Assembly (NCBI RefSeq): GCF_000155735.2
Contig: NC_020908.1
Span: 2,671,001 to 2,735,000, forward strand
Length of the DNA stretch: 64,000 nucleotides
Origin: Octadecabacter arcticus 238
Lineage (GTDB): Bacteria; Pseudomonadota; Alphaproteobacteria; Rhodobacterales; Rhodobacteraceae
Direction of reading: 5' to 3'
The notes beneath the pieces are model-generated. The model had not been told where the DNA came from. It did not search any database and saw nothing but the letters and a program-made list of their open reading frames with translations. Shown here in pieces: positions 8,913 to 17,826 of this stretch. The first letter of the stretch is position 1. The number at the start of each line of letters is the position of its first letter. Position numbers and translations under genes: made by a program.

Positions 8913-9917
8913 ATGCCTGATGGGGCGCTGCCAATTCTCGATGTTCGAGGATTAAAAACAGTATTCAAAATTCGCGGTGGGGAAGTCCACGCGGTTAATG
9001 ACGTGAGCTTTGATCTCAAACCTGGTGAGCTTTTGGGCGTTGTCGGGGAGAGTGGTTCTGGCAAATCCGTCACCATGATGTCCCTGCTGGGCCTGTTGCC
9101 CACGCCGCCTGCCGATATTCGTGCTGGCACGGTGATGTTTGACGGGCAAGACCTGTTGCAGGTTGACGCCGAAACTTTGCGCGGGGTGCGTGGTGGCAAG
9201 ATCGGGTTTGTGTTTCAGGACCCGATGACGTCGCTGAACCCCGTTTACAACGTCGGCATGCAAATCATGGAACCCCTGCGCAAGCACATGGGGATGTCCA
9301 AAAAACAGGCATCCGTACGTGCGCAAGAACTTCTCGAACTTGTCGGTATTCCGGACGCACCACAGCGTCTGAAAGATTACCCGCACCAGTTTTCCGGCGG
9401 CATGCGCCAACGCGTGATGATAGCGATTGCGCTGGCCTGTGATCCGCAGGTTTTGATCGCGGACGAACCGACAACGGCGCTGGACGTGACCATCCAAGCG
9501 CAAATTCTTGAGCTGATGAAAGAGCTTCAAGAGCGCCTTGGCATGGCCGTAATCTGGATCACTCACGATCTTGGTGTCGTGGCCGGCATCGCGGATCGTG
9601 TGGTTGTGATGTATGGTGGACAGATCGTTGAACATGCGCCGACGCGCGAGTTGTTTAAGAACCCGCAACACCCCTATACCCGTGCGTTGTTAAAGACAGT
9701 GCCACGTGTCTTTGGCCAACGTGAAGACAGGCTTGAGGTGATTGAAGGCCAGCCGCCAATCCTTGGCGAATCCCCCACCGCTTGCCCGTTCCTCGACCGC
9801 TGTGATGTGGCGTTTGATCGTTGCGCGCAGCAAAACCCGCAACGCTATGACGTCGGCAACGACCATGACGCCGCGTGTTTCTTTGACGCCCGAACCGGGG
9901 AGCCGCGCGATGTTTGA
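8913..9917 (+). CDS. dppD: Peptide ABC transporter ATP-binding protein, DppD/OppD type
   Basis: The 334-residue ATPase has Walker A GESGSGKS (residues 45-52), Q-loop QDPMTSLNP, signature FSGGMRQRV (about 160), Walker [13 protein letters not shown], and the C-terminal oligopeptide-transporter extension with a cysteine-rich [14 protein letters not shown] segment, which often binds an iron-sulfur cluster in this group. It is the first gene of a five-gene operon (dppD-F-A-B-C) and overlaps dppF by 8 bases. ATPases placed before the binding protein is less usual than the A-B-C-D-F order. Substrate class (di/oligopeptides or related amides) is from family only. Confidence 0.94.
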   Translation: MPDGALPILDVRGLKTVFKIRGGEVHAVNDVSFDLKPGELLGVVGESGSGKSVTMMSLLGLLPTPPADIRAGTVMFDGQDLLQVDAETLRGVRGGKIGFVFQDPMTSLNPVYNVGMQIMEPLRKHMGMSKKQASVRAQELLELVGIPDAPQRLKDYPHQFSGGMRQRVMIAIALACDPQVLIADEPTTALDVTIQAQILELMKELQERLGMAVIWITHDLGVVAGIADRVVVMYGGQIVEHAPTRELFKNPQHPYTRALLKTVPRVFGQREDRLEVIEGQPPILGESPTACPFLDRCDVAFDRCAQQNPQRYDVGNDHDAACFFDARTGEPRDV

Positions 9918-10986
9918 TGCACCAAAGACCGACACCAAACTGGTGGAAGTCAACAACCTCAAAATGCATTTCCCGATCTATTCGGGGCTGTTCCGTCGCC
10001 ACACGGGCAACGTGAAAGCCGTTGATGGGGTGTCGTTTGATATTTACGAAGGCGAGACATTGGGGCTGGTGGGGGAATCGGGTTGCGGCAAATCCACCTG
10101 CGGTCGGGCCATCTTGCGGCTCTATGATATCACTGGCGGTACGATCAGCATTGATGGCATGGAAATCGGCGACACGCCGCAAAAAGATTTGCGCACCAAG
10201 CGCCCGACGATGCAGATGGTATTCCAAGACCCGCAAGCATCGCTAAACCCGCGCATGACTGTGCAGGCGATCATTCAGGAACCGCTGGATGAACACACAA
10301 CCCTGTCAAAGGATGAAAAGCGCGACAAAGTTCATGATCTGATGGATCAGGTTGGCCTTAACCGTAAATTCGCGGGTCGCTATCCGCATGCGTTTTCTGG
10401 TGGCCAGCGCCAGCGCATCGGCATCGCGCGCGCATTGGCTCTGAACCCGAAATTTATTGTTTGCGACGAACCAATTGCAGCGCTGGACGTCTCGATTCAA
10501 GCGCAGGTCGTGAACCTGCTGGAAGACCTGCAAAAAGAATATGGCCTGACATACCTGTTCATTTCCCACGATCTGTCCATGGTGCGCCACATCGCGACCC
10601 GGGTGGCGGTGATGTATCTGGGCAAGATCGTCGAGCTCTCCCCACGTGAGGCGCTTTATGCCGAACCGCTGCATCCCTACACCAAGGCGCTGCTGTCAGC
10701 CGTGCCCGAGCCAGACCCCGAAATGCATGACATGATGGATCGCACAATCCTAACCGGTGATGTGCCCTCCCCTGCCAATCCGCCCAAGGGCTGCAACTTT
10801 TGCACGCGCTGCCCTGCAGTCATGGACATCTGTCACCAAAACGAACCCGAATATCGTGAAGTTATGCCAGGCCGCTTTGTGGCCTGCCACCACTACAACG
10901 ACGTTTCAACAAGCGCCGGTTCAACGGCAGCATCAGAGGCATCAGACCAGCAGAGCCTGAGCAATACCAACAACACCACCAACTAG
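9910..10986 (+). CDS. dppF: Peptide ABC transporter ATP-binding protein, DppF/OppF type
   Basis: The start is placed at the ATG at 9910, giving 358 residues; an upstream in-frame ATG at 9742 would add 56 residues that only mirror dppD sequence. The protein has Walker A GESGCGKST (55-63), QDPQASLNPRMTVQ, signature FSGGQRQRIGIARAL and Walker B FIVCDEPIAALD, then the OppF C-terminal extension with a CNFCTRC cysteine cluster. It pairs with DppD as the heterodimeric motor. The Ser/Thr/Asn-rich C-terminal tail (ending SLSNTNNTTN) is unusual. The stop is 10 bases before the binding-protein start. Confidence 0.94.
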   Translation: MFDAPKTDTKLVEVNNLKMHFPIYSGLFRRHTGNVKAVDGVSFDIYEGETLGLVGESGCGKSTCGRAILRLYDITGGTISIDGMEIGDTPQKDLRTKRPTMQMVFQDPQASLNPRMTVQAIIQEPLDEHTTLSKDEKRDKVHDLMDQVGLNRKFAGRYPHAFSGGQRQRIGIARALALNPKFIVCDEPIAALDVSIQAQVVNLLEDLQKEYGLTYLFISHDLSMVRHIATRVAVMYLGKIVELSPREALYAEPLHPYTKALLSAVPEPDPEMHDMMDRTILTGDVPSPANPPKGCNFCTRCPAVMDICHQNEPEYREVMPGRFVACHHYNDVSTSAGSTAASEASDQQSLSNTNNTTN

Positions 10987-10996
10987 GAGAGACAAC

Positions 10997-12718
10997 ATGA
11001 ACTTAAAAACAACCCTATTGGGCGCCACCGCAGCAGTCGCTTTTGCGCCAATGGCAATCGCCGACGGCCATGAGGGCGAACGCGGTCGCGATGGCCAGCT
11101 TAACATTATCTATTGGCAGGCACCTTCGACGCTGAACCCCTATCTGTCGGGCGGCACAAAAGAAGTTGAATCCGCATCCCTCGTGCTGGAATCCCTTGGG
11201 CGCTTTAGCAACACAGGCGAATTGCTGCCATGGCTTGCTGCTGAAATCCCGACGGTCGAAAACGGCGGCATTGCCGAAGACCTGACATCCATTACATGGA
11301 CGCTCCAAGACGGCGTTTTGTGGTCTGACGGCACGCCGCTCACGGCGAATGACGCTGTGTTCACTTGGCAGTATTGCACCGCAGAAGGCGGCGGTTGCGC
11401 ACAGGCGTCCTATTTTGACGGTGTTGAATCCGTTGAAGCTGTGGACGATCTGACAATCAAAATCACGTTTGTTGCGCCAAAGCCGTTCCCATACACTGCA
11501 CTGGTCGGGTCTGAATCCCCAATCATCCAGGCGGCTCAGTTTGCAGATTGCCTGGGCGCGGCTGCACCAACCTGTGTGGACGCAAACTTTGGTCCTATCG
11601 GTACTGGTCCGTTCGTTGTGGACGACTTCAAAGCCAATGACGTGATCCAGTTCTCTGCCAACGAAAACTTCCGTATTGAAGGCCAGCCTGCCTTCTCGAA
11701 CGTTTTGTTCAAAGGGGGCGGCGACGCAGCCTCAGCTGCGCGTTCTGTTCTGGAAACCGGCGAATTTGACTACGCTTGGAACCTGCAAATTGATCCAACA
11801 GTTTTGTCTGACATGGAATCCGCAGGCCTTGGCACTGTTGTGACCGCGTTCGGTACATCCGTTGAGCGTTTGCACTTGAACCAGACGAACCCTTCCGCTG
11901 ACTTGGGCGATCTTCGCGCAACAGCCGAGGGCGGTCCACACCCGTTCCTGACCAACCTTGTGATCGGCCAAGCCATGTCTATGGCTATCGATCGCGAACT
12001 GCTGGTTGAAATCGGCTACGGCGCTGGTGGCCAAGCCACTTGTAACGTGCTGCCTGCGCCTGCTATTTACGCGTCTACCGCAAACGACGGCTGCCTTGTG
12101 CAGGATGTCGCGGGCGCAAATGCGATGCTCGACGAAGCTGGTATTGTTGACACAGACGGTGACGGCATCCGCGAATCTGATGGCACTCCGCTGGTTGTTC
12201 TTTACCAGACGTCCACAAACGCGGTGCGTCAGGATAGCCAAGCATTGATCAAACAGTGGTGGTCTGAAATCGGGATCGACGCGCAACTGCGCAACATCGA
12301 CGCGTCTGTGTTCTTTGGTGGCGATCCGGCTTCGCCCGATACGTTCCAGAAGTTCTTTGCCGACGTTGAAATGTACACCAACAACTTTGCAGGCGTCGAC
12401 CCAGAAGCCTATATGGCTAACTGGACCTGTAAAGAGTGGCCATCGCCAGAAAGCCAGTGGCAGGGTTCCAACATGCAGCGTTTCTGTGATCCGGCTTACG
12501 ACGCGCTCGCGCTTGAGCTTGCAGCCACTGCCGGCATTGACGCACGTGCAGAGATCGTCAAGCAGATGAACGACATGCTAATGGCTAGCTACTCGATCAT
12601 CCCACTGATCCACCGTGGCGGCGTATCTGCACACGCCAATACAGTGGCTGGCGTGAAAATCACAGACTGGGATTCAGAGATGTGGAACATCGCTGAATGG
12701 TACCGCGTCGGTGAGTAA
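10997..12718 (+). CDS. dppA: Peptide ABC transporter periplasmic substrate-binding protein (SBP family 5)
   Basis: The 573-residue protein starts with a Sec signal peptide (MNLKTTLLGATAAVAFAPMAIA, cleavage probably before DGHEG), followed by typical SBP_bac_5 segments: LNPYLSGGTKEVESASLVLESL, LQDGVLWSDGTPLTANDAVFTW, and a C-terminal IIPLIHRGGVSAH. It should capture ligand in the periplasm and deliver it to DppBC. RBS GGAGAG precedes the ATG. A stable hairpin follows the stop and probably protects this message. The ligand is undetermined; nearby deacylases suggest peptides or N-acyl amino acids. Confidence 0.93.
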   Translation: MNLKTTLLGATAAVAFAPMAIADGHEGERGRDGQLNIIYWQAPSTLNPYLSGGTKEVESASLVLESLGRFSNTGELLPWLAAEIPTVENGGIAEDLTSITWTLQDGVLWSDGTPLTANDAVFTWQYCTAEGGGCAQASYFDGVESVEAVDDLTIKITFVAPKPFPYTALVGSESPIIQAAQFADCLGAAAPTCVDANFGPIGTGPFVVDDFKANDVIQFSANENFRIEGQPAFSNVLFKGGGDAASAARSVLETGEFDYAWNLQIDPTVLSDMESAGLGTVVTAFGTSVERLHLNQTNPSADLGDLRATAEGGPHPFLTNLVIGQAMSMAIDRELLVEIGYGAGGQATCNVLPAPAIYASTANDGCLVQDVAGANAMLDEAGIVDTDGDGIRESDGTPLVVLYQTSTNAVRQDSQALIKQWWSEIGIDAQLRNIDASVFFGGDPASPDTFQKFFADVEMYTNNFAGVDPEAYMANWTCKEWPSPESQWQGSNMQRFCDPAYDALALELAATAGIDARAEIVKQMNDMLMASYSIIPLIHRGGVSAHANTVAGVKITDWDSEMWNIAEWYRVGE

Positions 12719-12736
12719 TCACCCGCATTGATATTG

Positions 12737-12758
12737 GGGTGGGCAGCAATGCCCACCC
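12737..12758 (+). terminator. Intercistronic hairpin after dppA
   Basis: GGGTGGGC (12737-12744) pairs with GCCCACCC (12751-12758) around a 6-base loop, 18 bases after the dppA stop and with no U-tract. Such stems after binding-protein genes usually stabilise the upstream mRNA and partly attenuate the permease genes. The rest of the 293-base gap to dppB holds no convincing gene. Confidence 0.6.
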
Positions 12759-13011
12759 TATTCCCTGCCATTTGACGTTCCCCAAACATCGGATTTGATT
12801 TTCATGCAGCCTTGCGTTTTTCCTTTGACCGCCCACCAGCCGCCGCATACCGCGACGACTTTGGGTCATTGGGGCTGCATCAGTATTGAATCTTGTAGCA
12901 AAATTGCCTGCGTCCCAGTGTCTGATCATTTGTCTGTGATTGCGCGGCTCTCGCTGCGCGATGATCGGCACGCAACATGATGCCCGCTTCTCTGGCCCAA
13001 AAGGCCCGCCC

Positions 13012-14034
13012 ATGCTGACCTACACCATCCGGCGACTACTGACGGCGATCCCGACGCTGATCTTCATCTCCCTCATCATCTTTTTGCTGCTCGACATGGC
13101 ACCCGGTGATCCCACGGCGCAGTTGCCGTTGACGATCCCGCCAGAGGTGCGCGAACAAATCCGCCAGTCTCTTGGCTTGGGCGAACCGGTTCACATACGC
13201 TACCTGCTTTGGCTGAAGCAGATGATCTGGTCGGAACCAATGTTCTACCTGTCGCAAAATTTCGACTGGATGTCCGTCCCCGATGAGGCGCGCCTGATTT
13301 CATGGCAGACCCGCGCACCAGTCATGGACACGATCATTGAACGCCTTCCACAAACAATGATGGTCGTTGGCCTCGCCTATATCGTCGGCGTGTTGATCGC
13401 GCTGCCCATCGGAATCATATCGGCCTACAAACAATACTCATTGTTCGATCAAGCTGGTACATTTGTGTCGATGATCGGCTTTTCGATCCCGCCATTCTTT
13501 TCGGGCGTGCTGATGATCATTCTATTCACCGTGATGATGCCCAATGACAGTTTTTGGTGGTTCCCGTCAATTTACGACACCACGCTGGTGATCGACAGTT
13601 GGGCGAATTTCGGCAAACAAGTGCGCCAGATGGTCCTGCCCGTTATGGTGCTGGCGCTGCAAACCACGGCGCAAATCAGCCGCTTTATGCGCGCCTCCAT
13701 GCTCGACAACCTGAATCAGGATTACGTACGCACTGCCCGCGCGAAAGGCATGACCGAAAGCGTCGTAGTCCTGCGCCACGTGCTGCGCAATTCGATGATC
13801 CCGGTGGTGACTGTCATAGCCCTTGGTATCCCGGCGATATTTGGCGGCGCGATTATCACCGAACAAATCTTCAAGGTGAATGGCATCGGCCAACTGCTGA
13901 TCGTGTCGATACAAGCCAGTGACGTGCCGATGGTGCAAACACTGACGTTCATTTTCGCCATCCTGATCGTGTTCTTTAACCTGATCGCCGATATTCTTTA
14001 CGGAATTCTAGACCCGAGGATCCGCTATGACTGA
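13012..14034 (+). CDS. dppB: Peptide ABC transporter permease, DppB type
   Basis: Starting at the ATG at 13012 gives 340 residues beginning MLTYTIRRLLTAIPTLIFIS, the standard DppB start; the longer in-frame start at 12940 adds unrelated residues. About six membrane helices are visible, with the N-terminal APGDPTAQLP segment and the cytoplasmic EAA loop near YVRTARAKGMTESVVVLRHVLRNSMIPVV that docks on the ATPases. It overlaps dppC by 8 bases. Confidence 0.93.
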   Translation: MLTYTIRRLLTAIPTLIFISLIIFLLLDMAPGDPTAQLPLTIPPEVREQIRQSLGLGEPVHIRYLLWLKQMIWSEPMFYLSQNFDWMSVPDEARLISWQTRAPVMDTIIERLPQTMMVVGLAYIVGVLIALPIGIISAYKQYSLFDQAGTFVSMIGFSIPPFFSGVLMIILFTVMMPNDSFWWFPSIYDTTLVIDSWANFGKQVRQMVLPVMVLALQTTAQISRFMRASMLDNLNQDYVRTARAKGMTESVVVLRHVLRNSMIPVVTVIALGIPAIFGGAIITEQIFKVNGIGQLLIVSIQASDVPMVQTLTFIFAILIVFFNLIADILYGILDPRIRYD

Positions 14035-14968
14035 TGCCGCCCCTCAAACGCCCCATGAAACCCAACCGCTCGACACGCACGACGATGACGCCGCTCGCAA
14101 CCAATGGTGGGATGTCTGGGACCAGTTCAAAACCCACAAGGGTGCGGTCATGGGGGCTACGTTCTTCATTTTCGTGATCCTCGCGGTCTACCTCGGCCCG
14201 TTTCTGTGGACGATTGATCCGACCTATATTGATGTGCGCGCGCGCAACGAAGGCCCGTCATGGCTTCATCCTTTTGGCACCGATCAGTTGGGCCGTGATA
14301 TGATGGCGCGGATGATGGCGGGCGGGCAGACGTCGATCTCGGTCGGCCTCACGGCCATGGGGTTGGCGCTGTTCCTCGGCACACTGGTGGGGGTCTTGGC
14401 GGGCTATTTCAAACGCATCGACGGGTTGCTGATGCGCATTACCGACCTGTTCCTTGCCCTGCCCTTGCTGCCGTTGCTACTGGTCATGGTGATGCTGTTT
14501 CGCCAACCGCTTTCCAGCTCTTTTGGTCCTGAAACTGGTATTTTTATCCTTATCGTGACGGCCATCGGCATCACGTCATGGATGCCAACGGCCCGCATCG
14601 TGCGCGGTGATGTGCTGGCGCTGAAGGAACGCGAATTTGTCCTTGCTGCGCGTTCTATTGGGACCCGACCCGGTAAGATGATCCTGCGCCACATTCTGCC
14701 GAATGTGATGTCGCCAATCATGGTGTCTGCCACGCTGGGAATCGCCACTGCGATTATCACGGAAAGCGCGCTCAGCTTCCTTGGTCTCGGCTTTCCACCG
14801 GACTTCCCCACATGGGGTCGCCTGCTGTTTGACGCGACCGACTTTATGCAACAACACCCCGAACGGGTGATGTGGCCCGGCCTCGCGATCTCGCTGACAG
14901 TGTTGTCGGTAAATTACATGGGCGACGGCCTGCGCGACGCGCTCGATCCCCGTATCCGCGGGCTGTAA
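14027..14968 (+). CDS. dppC: Peptide ABC transporter permease, DppC type
   Basis: The 313-residue membrane protein has a short acidic cytoplasmic N-terminus, a first helix, the family's HPFGTDQLGRDMMARMMAGG segment, and an EAA loop (EREFVLAARSIGTRPGKMILRHILPN) before the last helices. It ends with the typical GDGLRDALDPRIRGL. It forms the translocation pore with DppB. It is the last gene of the operon, followed by a strong bidirectional terminator shared with the convergent decarboxylase gene. Confidence 0.94.
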   Translation: MTDAAPQTPHETQPLDTHDDDAARNQWWDVWDQFKTHKGAVMGATFFIFVILAVYLGPFLWTIDPTYIDVRARNEGPSWLHPFGTDQLGRDMMARMMAGGQTSISVGLTAMGLALFLGTLVGVLAGYFKRIDGLLMRITDLFLALPLLPLLLVMVMLFRQPLSSSFGPETGIFILIVTAIGITSWMPTARIVRGDVLALKEREFVLAARSIGTRPGKMILRHILPNVMSPIMVSATLGIATAIITESALSFLGLGFPPDFPTWGRLLFDATDFMQQHPERVMWPGLAISLTVLSVNYMGDGLRDALDPRIRGL

Positions 14969-14985
14969 CTAGATCAAAGAACACG

Positions 14986-15025
14986 AAAAGGCCACGCAGG
15001 GATTAACCCCTCGCCTGGCCTTTTC
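14986..15025. terminator. Bidirectional rho-independent terminator between dppC and the decarboxylase
   Basis: AAAAGGCCA... and ...TGGCCTTTT flank a 40-base region, giving a stem with an A-tract on one side and a T-tract on the other. It should stop transcripts arriving from both directions. Confidence 0.85.
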
Positions 15026-15029
15026 ATAT

Positions 15030-16250
15030 TCAGATCACCAAAACGTCCAGCGGCGGAAAGCCATTGAAACCAACAGAAGAATAGCTGCTGGTATAGGCGC
15101 CACAATTGCGGATCACGATCCGGTCACCGGACTTTAGTGTCATTGGCAATAAGACTGGCTGCTTTTCATACAGCACATCGGCGCTATCACATGACGGTCC
15201 CGCCAAAACACACGGACCCACTGGGTCATCGTCGCGCAGCGTTGTGATCTGATACCGGATCGCCTCACCTTCAGTTTCCGCCAAGCCGCTGAACCGACCA
15301 ATCGACAGATAGACCCAACGGTGCAGATCGCGCGATGACTTACGCGACACCAACATGACTTCAGCAACAATCGCACCCGCTTCTGCCACGAGGCCCCGAC
15401 CCGGTTCGGCCATCACCCGTGCAACCTCCCCGAACCGCGAGCGTACCTGATCCATGACCGAGGCCGCGTAGTCGGTCGGCGCTTCTATATCCTGGCCGTA
15501 AAAGGCAGGAAAGCCGCCACCGATATTAAGCAGTGAAAGCGCGTGACCCGCCTCTTTCGCCGCATCCCAAATCTTCACCATCTCGTCCAGCGTCGGCCCC
15601 CACATCGATGCCTTGCGTGTTTGCGAGCCGACGTGAAACGACAAACCGACCGGATCAAGACCAAGCGCGCGGGCGCGGTCCAGCAAGTCGATTGCCATGT
15701 CGCGATCACAGCCAAACTTACGCGAGAGCGGCCAATCGGCCTCGCTGCTTTCAACGATTAAGCGGATGTACACCTGCGCACCAGGTGCGTGCTGCGCAAT
15801 CTTCTCGATCTCTTCGATTGCATCTGCGGAAAACAACGTAACACCCGCGGCGTGGGCATAGGCAATGTCGGACGCACGTTTGATCGTGTTGCCAAAGGAC
15901 ACATCGGATGGCGACGCACCTGCGCCTAACACCAATTCAATCTCGCCGCGCGACGCCGCATCAAAATGCGACCCCAGTTTTACGAGGCGCTCAATTATCT
16001 CGGGTGCGGGGTTTGCTTTGACCGCGTAATGGATGTCGGCGCCGCCAAGACCCGCCTTGAGCGCATAGTACTGCTGTTCAACCCTGTTCACATCCATGAC
16101 CAATGTCGGGTGTTCAAATATCGCATTTTCAACCACATCGTCAAACGTCGACGTCAAATGCCCGGAGATATCAACCTGATCCGACACGGCATCTTCTGAA
16201 AAAACATCAAGGGGGGAAGACACTGCAGCGTCCACAAAAATCATCGTCAT
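15030..16250 (-). CDS. Fold-III PLP-dependent ornithine/lysine decarboxylase
   Basis: The 406-residue enzyme has the alanine-racemase-fold decarboxylase pattern: PLP lysine in YAVKANP (Lys78), HVGSQ, NIGGGFPAFYG, the PLP-phosphate EPGRGLVAEAG, and CDSADVL with the active-site Cys/Asp supplied across the dimer. In alphaproteobacteria this family makes putrescine (ornithine) or cadaverine (lysine). The start is ATG at 16250 behind GGAGATG; a second ATG two codons later is possible. A 5' leader with three hairpins precedes it. Ornithine could come from the ArgE-like enzyme 6 kb away, but that link is inference. Confidence 0.92.
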   Translation of the reverse strand: MTMIFVDAAVSSPLDVFSEDAVSDQVDISGHLTSTFDDVVENAIFEHPTLVMDVNRVEQQYYALKAGLGGADIHYAVKANPAPEIIERLVKLGSHFDAASRGEIELVLGAGASPSDVSFGNTIKRASDIAYAHAAGVTLFSADAIEEIEKIAQHAPGAQVYIRLIVESSEADWPLSRKFGCDRDMAIDLLDRARALGLDPVGLSFHVGSQTRKASMWGPTLDEMVKIWDAAKEAGHALSLLNIGGGFPAFYGQDIEAPTDYAASVMDQVRSRFGEVARVMAEPGRGLVAEAGAIVAEVMLVSRKSSRDLHRWVYLSIGRFSGLAETEGEAIRYQITTLRDDDPVGPCVLAGPSCDSADVLYEKQPVLLPMTLKSGDRIVIRNCGAYTSSYSSVGFNGFPPLDVLVI

Positions 16251-16277
16251 TACTCATCTCCAAACAGACCCGGCCAT

Positions 16278-16335
16278 GATGGATCTTCCACCGTGGGCAA
16301 AATTGCATTTCACCCTGGCGAAACGACTTTTCACC
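16278..16335 (-). ncRNA. Structured 5' leader of the decarboxylase gene: three tandem hairpins
   Basis: Reading the minus strand toward the gene: GGTGAAA-AGTCG-TTTCGCC (16335-16317), then GGGTGAAA-TGCAA-TTTTGCCC (16315-16295), then GGTGGA-AGA-TCCATC (16292-16278). The first two are near-copies with 5-base loops, with G-U pairs at matching positions. The third lies 28 bases before the start codon. Alphaproteobacterial ornithine decarboxylases are known to carry a conserved leader RNA (the speF element); whether this is that element cannot be told here. Confidence 0.55.
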
Positions 16336-16508
16336 TTAGACCGCTCACTTCCAAAAGGAAACGTTACCGTTGCACTATAACCTTTATTTCCAAGGGCCAG
16401 AGGTGCACACGTTGGCGTCTTATCACGCGCCATCGGCCCAAACCAAGATTCGCACAATAGGAAAAATGCGCACCCACAGATTTTTCTTGCTCAGGTTGTC
16501 TTTGTTTC

Positions 16509-16549
16509 AAAAATATCTCGGGGAGCCCGAAGGGCGGGGCAGCGCCCCC
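16509..16549. repeat. Dispersed GC-palindrome repeat, copy 2
   Basis: AAAAATATCTCGGGGAGCCC is followed by a GGGGC-AGC-GCCCC hairpin and a pyrimidine tract. It resembles 6137-6170 and 61471-61518. It sits in the 414-base region between the divergent decarboxylase and rluE genes, which otherwise contains only the decarboxylase leader and no plausible gene. Confidence 0.55.
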
Positions 16550-16664
16550 TCTTCCCTTTTTGAGAACTACCAACAGATTTTCGATGAAAATCTGCATCAC
16601 GCCCGCAGCAAGCGCGGATCGCAAGATCCCTTCACACACAGCACCCGACACGCTACCTATCCCC

Positions 16665-17204
16665 ATGACCACAATTCTGTTTAATAAACCGTTCGGTGTG
16701 CTGACACAGTTCACCGATGCCAAAAGCCCAACCGAACGCCCGACGCTATCGGGCTTCAATCTGCCCAAGGGAGTCTATGCGGCTGGACGACTGGATCGTG
16801 ACAGCGAAGGCCTGCTGGTGCTCACAGATGACGGCAAACTTCAGGCGCAGCTTTCCAAACCGACATTCAAGACGCCAAAAACCTATCTGGTTCAGATTGA
16901 AGGCGATCCGACCGACGCCGACCTTGCGCCGCTGCGTACCAGAGTGACCTTAAAAGACGGCCCCACCTTGCCCGCGCAGGTGCGCCTGATCGACCCGCCT
17001 GATGTATGGCACCGCGACCCACCCGTGCGCGTGCGAAAATCGATCCCCGACGCTTGGATCGAAGTCACCATCACCGAAGGCCGCAACCGTCAGGTCAGAC
17101 GCATGTGCGCACATATCGGCTTTCCTTGCTTGCGCCTTGTGCGTTGGTCCGTCGGCGCGTGGACCTTGGACGGGATCGATCAAGGTCAGTGGCGCACAAT
17201 CTAA
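16665..17204 (+). CDS. rluE: 23S rRNA pseudouridine synthase, RluE type
   Basis: Using the ATG at 16665 gives 179 residues starting MTTILFNKPFGVLTQFT, the usual RluE/RsuA N-terminus; the in-frame ATG at 16560 would add unrelated sequence. The catalytic Asp is in GRLDRDSEGLLVLT (about residues 42-55), followed by KTYLVQIEGDP and the C-terminal ITEGRNRQVRRMCAHIGFPCLRLVR motif. RluE-type enzymes, which lack an S4 domain, modify U2457 of 23S rRNA in E. coli. The stop overlaps that of the convergent gene by 4 bases. Confidence 0.94.
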   Translation: MTTILFNKPFGVLTQFTDAKSPTERPTLSGFNLPKGVYAAGRLDRDSEGLLVLTDDGKLQAQLSKPTFKTPKTYLVQIEGDPTDADLAPLRTRVTLKDGPTLPAQVRLIDPPDVWHRDPPVRVRKSIPDAWIEVTITEGRNRQVRRMCAHIGFPCLRLVRWSVGAWTLDGIDQGQWRTI

Positions 17205-17713
17205 GCGATGCAGTCAACCAGTGGGACGCGGGCTATGCCCGTCTCATCGAACGTACCCTCGGCTTGGACCGAACGACCTGCGATCAGGATCATTGCGCCC
17301 ACGGTTTCTGATCCGTTCACCGTAATCTCGCGACCGCCGCCTGTGTCATCCATATCAATGGTAAAGCGAACTTCGGCGTTGGGAGCCATGTCTGACAGCT
17401 CAAGCGTGAGGCTCTGATCACCGTCGCTCACTGGGCTGACACCGATGACAAATTCGGCCCCTGACGCAAGTTCAAACGGTTGAAATACGGCAACCCCCTC
17501 ACCCTCGTTGGTGATGTCGAAAATCAGACCGGCAGGCGCTGTCGCCAGATCAATCGTCAACGTCATCGGACCAGTGGAACACGCACCCAGATTGGCAATG
17601 ATGAAGATGTCTTTCGGTGCGCCATCGCGGAACGTGACATGCACATCTGCCAACGCCACAGTCGTCGCCGTCGTTGCAATCATTAATGCCGTCGTCAGTG
17701 TCAAAAGTCGCAT
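17201..17713 (-). CDS. Secreted protein of unknown function
   Basis: The ATG at 17713 gives a clean Sec signal peptide, MRLLTLTTALMIATTATTVALA, followed by about 148 mature residues. An upstream in-frame ATG at 17743 would add charged residues before it and is less likely. The mature part is beta-strand-like and acidic, with VTFRDGAPKDIFIIANLGACSTGPMTLTIDL near its start and a C-terminal Cys (VPLVDCIA) that could pair with the early Cys. It resembles proteins annotated 'aggregation factor core' in Rhodobacterales, from memory only. Role unknown. Confidence 0.72.
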   Translation of the reverse strand: MRLLTLTTALMIATTATTVALADVHVTFRDGAPKDIFIIANLGACSTGPMTLTIDLATAPAGLIFDITNEGEGVAVFQPFELASGAEFVIGVSPVSDGDQSLTLELSDMAPNAEVRFTIDMDDTGGGREITVNGSETVGAMILIAGRSVQAEGTFDETGIARVPLVDCIA

Positions 17714-17769
17714 GATCAGTTCCTTTTTGCTGCATGCCTTCAAAAGGGGCGACAGGCCTTAGTTGCCAC

Positions 17770-17800
17770 AAAAAAGGCCGCGGTGTTGACGCGGCCTTTT
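17770..17800 (-). terminator. Rho-independent terminator after pntB
   Basis: AAAAGGCCGCG (17772-17782) pairs with CGCGGCCTTTT (17790-17800). On the minus strand, downstream of pntB, the stem is followed by a run of T, ending the pntAB transcript before the secreted-protein gene. Confidence 0.85.
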
Positions 17801-17826
17801 CCCAAAATGTGATAAACCGATCTAGT

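Noticed and set aside
9742..9909. Upstream start for dppF at 9742
   Set aside because: The extra 56 residues are an out-of-frame reading of the dppD C-terminus. ATG 9910 gives the normal family start.
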